Positions 61,850 to 64,000 of a stretch of DNA of 64,000 nucleotides are shown in pieces (the stretch's first letter is position 1; each line of letters opens with the position of its first letter). The notes beneath the pieces were generated by a model, which worked only from the letters and a program-made list of their open reading frames with translations, had not been told where the DNA came from and ran no database searches. The translations under genes were made by a program, and so were the position numbers. Source of the DNA: Clostridium sp. (lineage in GTDB: Bacteria; Bacillota; Clostridia; Lachnospirales; Lachnospiraceae); contig JAMPFU010000010.1 in assembly GCA_023664385.1 (NCBI GenBank), positions 1 to 64,000 of the forward strand, in the 5' to 3' direction.

Positions 61850-63160
61850 ATGTGGGCTTATGAAAGCGTGTTTTATCAGATTTATCCGCTTGGATTTTGC
61901 GGAGCGCCATTTGAGAATGATGGTGTAAATAGATCAAGAATAAAAAAGGTGGAGGATTGGATACCGCACATCAAGAAATTAGGTGCAAATGCCATTTATT
62001 TTTCACCTGTGTTTGAGTCAGATACACATGGCTATAATACGAGAGACTACTCAAAAATTGACTGCCGTTTGGGTACAAATGAGGACTTTAAGGAGCTTTG
62101 TGGAAAGCTTCATGAAAACGGAATCAAGGTAGTTTTAGACGGCGTGTTTAATCATGTTGGAAGGGGCTTTTGGGCATTCAAGGATGTTCAGGAGAAAAAA
62201 TGGGATTCCCCTTATAAAGACTGGTTCCATTTAAGCTTTGACGGCAACTCAAATTATAATGACGGCTTTTGGTATGAGGGCTGGGAGGGTAACTATGACC
62301 TCGTTAAGCTGAATTTGAAAAATGAGGCTGTCATCAATCACATACTTGAAAATGTTAAGGGTTGGATAGAGGAGTTTGACATAGACGGTTTAAGACTTGA
62401 CGTTGCATACTGTCTTGACCATGATTTTATCAGAAGGCTCCGTGCCCACTGTGACGGCTTAAAGGAGGAGTTCCTTCTTCTCGGAGAGCTTCTTCACGGT
62501 GATTACAATGTATTTGTAAATGACGGCATGCTTCACAGTGCTACAAATTACATGTGCTACAAGGGGCTTTACTCAAGCTTTAACAGCATGAATATGTTTG
62601 AGATTATACACAGTCTTTTACAGCAGTTCGGACCTGAGGAATGGACACGCTACAAGGGAAAGCATTTCCTTTCCTTCGTGGATAACCATGACGTTACAAG
62701 GGTTGCAAGCATTCTTACAAATAAAAAGCATCTGCCTCTCATCTATACGCTTGCATTTGGTATGCCTGGTATGCCATGTGTTTACTATGGCAGTGAATGG
62801 GGTGCAGAAGGCAGGAAGGAGGAGGGCGACCCGTCACTTCGTCTTTCCTATGACGAGCCGCAGTGGAATGAGCTTACGGATTTGATTTCAAAGCTTGCCG
62901 AGGCAAAGAAGAATAGTGAAGCACTGAATTACGGAGGCTTCCGTTCCGTCGTTCTCACAAATCATCAGTGTATATTTGAGCGAAAGACCGATAATGAAAG
63001 GGTGCTTGTGGCAATCAATGCGTCCGACCAGCCATATACAGCCCATTTTGATGCAGGCTGCGGAATGGCAGTTGACCTTATAACAGGTGAAAACCATGAT
63101 TTCGGGGGAGGCTCGGAGCTTCCGCCATACAGTGCGGCACTGTGGAAAATGGAACGGTAA
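61850..63160 (+). CDS. GH13 alpha-amylase family enzyme (cyclomaltodextrinase-like)
   Basis: 436 residues. GH13 blocks in order: YQIYPLGFCGAPFENDGVNR, VVLDGVFNHVGRGF (region I), DGLRLDVAYCLD with catalytic Asp (region II), FLLLGELLHGDYN with catalytic Glu (region III), and LSFVDNHDVTRVAS with the third Asp (region IV). The short C-terminal beta domain follows. There is no signal peptide, so it acts in the cytoplasm on imported malto-oligosaccharides. GGGAGG precedes the ATG. Monocistronic between two terminators. Confidence 0.93.
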   Translation: MWAYESVFYQIYPLGFCGAPFENDGVNRSRIKKVEDWIPHIKKLGANAIYFSPVFESDTHGYNTRDYSKIDCRLGTNEDFKELCGKLHENGIKVVLDGVFNHVGRGFWAFKDVQEKKWDSPYKDWFHLSFDGNSNYNDGFWYEGWEGNYDLVKLNLKNEAVINHILENVKGWIEEFDIDGLRLDVAYCLDHDFIRRLRAHCDGLKEEFLLLGELLHGDYNVFVNDGMLHSATNYMCYKGLYSSFNSMNMFEIIHSLLQQFGPEEWTRYKGKHFLSFVDNHDVTRVASILTNKKHLPLIYTLAFGMPGMPCVYYGSEWGAEGRKEEGDPSLRLSYDEPQWNELTDLISKLAEAKKNSEALNYGGFRSVVLTNHQCIFERKTDNERVLVAINASDQPYTAHFDAGCGMAVDLITGENHDFGGGSELPPYSAALWKMER

Positions 63161-63175
63161 TCCCAATATAATTTT

Positions 63176-63240
63176 AAAGTGCCTGTACTAAAAACCGTAA
63201 GACATGAAAAGCGGTTTTAGTACAGGCACTTTGTTTTAAT
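63176..63240 (+). terminator. Terminator of the GH13 gene
   Basis: Arms of 21-22 nt, AAAGTGCCTGTACTAAAAAC (63176-63195, continuing CG) and CGGTTTTAGTACAGGCACTT (from 63212), with one bulged A, followed by GTTTTAAT. Confidence 0.85.
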
Positions 63241-63321
63241 GTGTTGAATTTTGGCATGTTATATGTTAAATTGAATATATATTTTTTGAGGCATGTATTA
63301 CACTGAAAGGATATGGGAGCA

Positions 63322-64000
63322 ATGAAAAGAAAACCTGCACAGCAGATTGTTATCGTTATTTTTGGAATACTTCTAAATCTCATTGGCAAATACATAGCTG
63401 TAAAGCTTAACCTGCCTATATGGCTGGACGTTACGGGAACATGTGTTGCCGCTTATTTTGCAGGACCAGTTGGTGGAATGATTGCAGGAGCGTCAAACAA
63501 TCTTATCTATGGCATTATCACGCCTGCTTCCTCCTCTCTTTTTTATATGCTTGTAAGCATTGTTGTTGGCATTCTTTTTGCATACTGTGCCAAAAAGAAA
63601 TTTTTGGAAACATTTTCCACCGTTATGATTACAAGCTTTGTGATAGGTGTTTTTTCAATTGTGGTTTCTACGCCGCTTAATTTGATATTCCAGGACGGCA
63701 AATCAGGCAATATGTGGGGAGATGCGCTGTTTGACATGATGGACTGGTATGGATTGCCTCATGGACTTTGTGCAGTAATGGCAGAGACAGTGGTTGAAAT
63801 TATTGATAAGCAAATCAGCGTTCTTTTTGCATTCCTTATGATACGCAGCATATTAAAAATCGGTAAAGAGCAGTCGGAGAAAAGGATGAAGCAGGCGGTT
63901 TCTGCTATCATCATATTTGCCATGCTTTTTGGAAACTGTGCAGCCTGCCTTCCGACAAAAGCCGCTTCTGAAAGTGAAAATGAAGATTTGTTTGACAGCT
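63322..64000 (+). CDS. ECF-transporter S-component-like membrane protein, 3' end outside the window
   Basis: 226 codons are visible from ATG 63322 (AAAGGA 10 nt upstream) and the frame is open at the window end. Five or six helices of the type seen in ECF S-components: QIVIVIFGILLNLIGKYIAV, WLDVTGTCVAAYFAGPVGGM, IAGASNNLIYGIITPASSSL, FYMLVSIVVGILFAYCAKKK and VMITSFVIGVFSIVVSTPLN. A further hydrophobic segment (VSAIIIFAMLFGNCAACLPT) leads into an acidic, probably extracytoplasmic part. S-components bind vitamins or metals, but the extra C-terminal domain is unusual and not identifiable here. Confidence 0.7.
   Translation, partial: MKRKPAQQIVIVIFGILLNLIGKYIAVKLNLPIWLDVTGTCVAAYFAGPVGGMIAGASNNLIYGIITPASSSLFYMLVSIVVGILFAYCAKKKFLETFSTVMITSFVIGVFSIVVSTPLNLIFQDGKSGNMWGDALFDMMDWYGLPHGLCAVMAETVVEIIDKQISVLFAFLMIRSILKIGKEQSEKRMKQAVSAIIIFAMLFGNCAACLPTKAASESENEDLFDS

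Overview
The window looks like a chromosome segment from a low-GC, strictly anaerobic member of the Clostridia, most likely Lachnospiraceae. The signs are anaerobic ribonucleotide reductase (NrdD/NrdG), FeoA/FeoB iron uptake with a FeoB-associated Cys-rich peptide, many Gram-positive lipoproteins, NarL-type sensor kinases, strong AGGAGG ribosome binding sites and plain TTGACA/TATAAT promoters. No species can be named from this alone.

Layout. 1-5.2 kb is a worn genomic island. It holds a helicase fragment, a decayed stretch, a controller protein with a PD-(D/E)XK nuclease diverging from a DNA methyltransferase, and a Dam/DpnA-type methyltransferase pair followed by the remnant of a DpnII-like endonuclease. 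5.2-10 kb runs on the minus strand: an orphan solute-binding lipoprotein paired with a hybrid histidine kinase, then an unknown acidic protein. 10.3-15.4 kb holds mutY, several GNAT acetyltransferases, small membrane proteins and a tandem repeat that feeds a start codon. 15.4-15.9 kb is a probable type I toxin-antitoxin locus not marked by any long ORF. 16.3-19.7 kb has a chemotaxis receptor with a slipped start, a methyltransferase and a Phd/RelE-like toxin-antitoxin pair. 19.8-25.2 kb is a two-component system and an FtsX-type ABC exporter with a small palindromic transposon-like element inserted between them. 25.3-26.3 kb is a three-gene module with a DUF3990 (ADP-ribosyltransferase-like) protein and a DUF3791 protein. 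26.3-28.3 kb has a hydrolase, a 3-methyladenine glycosylase and a lipoprotein.

28.5-32.4 kb is an iron region: feoA, feoB, a FeoB-associated peptide, a membrane-anchored heavy-metal-binding protein, a DtxR-type repressor, and a short promoter-to-terminator unit that carries the same GTTAG-N6-CTAAC box as the feo promoter and looks like an iron-controlled small RNA. 32.4-39.4 kb is a housekeeping run (lipoprotein, truncated glmU, pth, mfd, parvulin-type lipoprotein). 39.4-42.6 kb (minus) is nrdD-nrdG-dut with candidate NrdR boxes. 42.8-49.7 kb has a secreted trigger-factor-like isomerase, tRNA-Leu(CAG), an alpha/beta-hydrolase-methyltransferase fusion, a NatA-type ATPase with a permease fused to a CPBP protease, and a GH25 lysozyme. 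After citrate synthase (minus), 51.3-61.5 kb holds a second ABC-2 exporter, a kinase with two different response regulators, an ECF sigma/anti-sigma pair and a VWA lipoprotein. The window ends with a GH13 enzyme and a truncated membrane protein.

Themes: defence and conflict modules in several states of decay, metal regulation shared by a promoter and a possible sRNA, and envelope-stress style exporters next to two-component systems. Every functional call rests on reading motifs by eye; no search or structure prediction was run.
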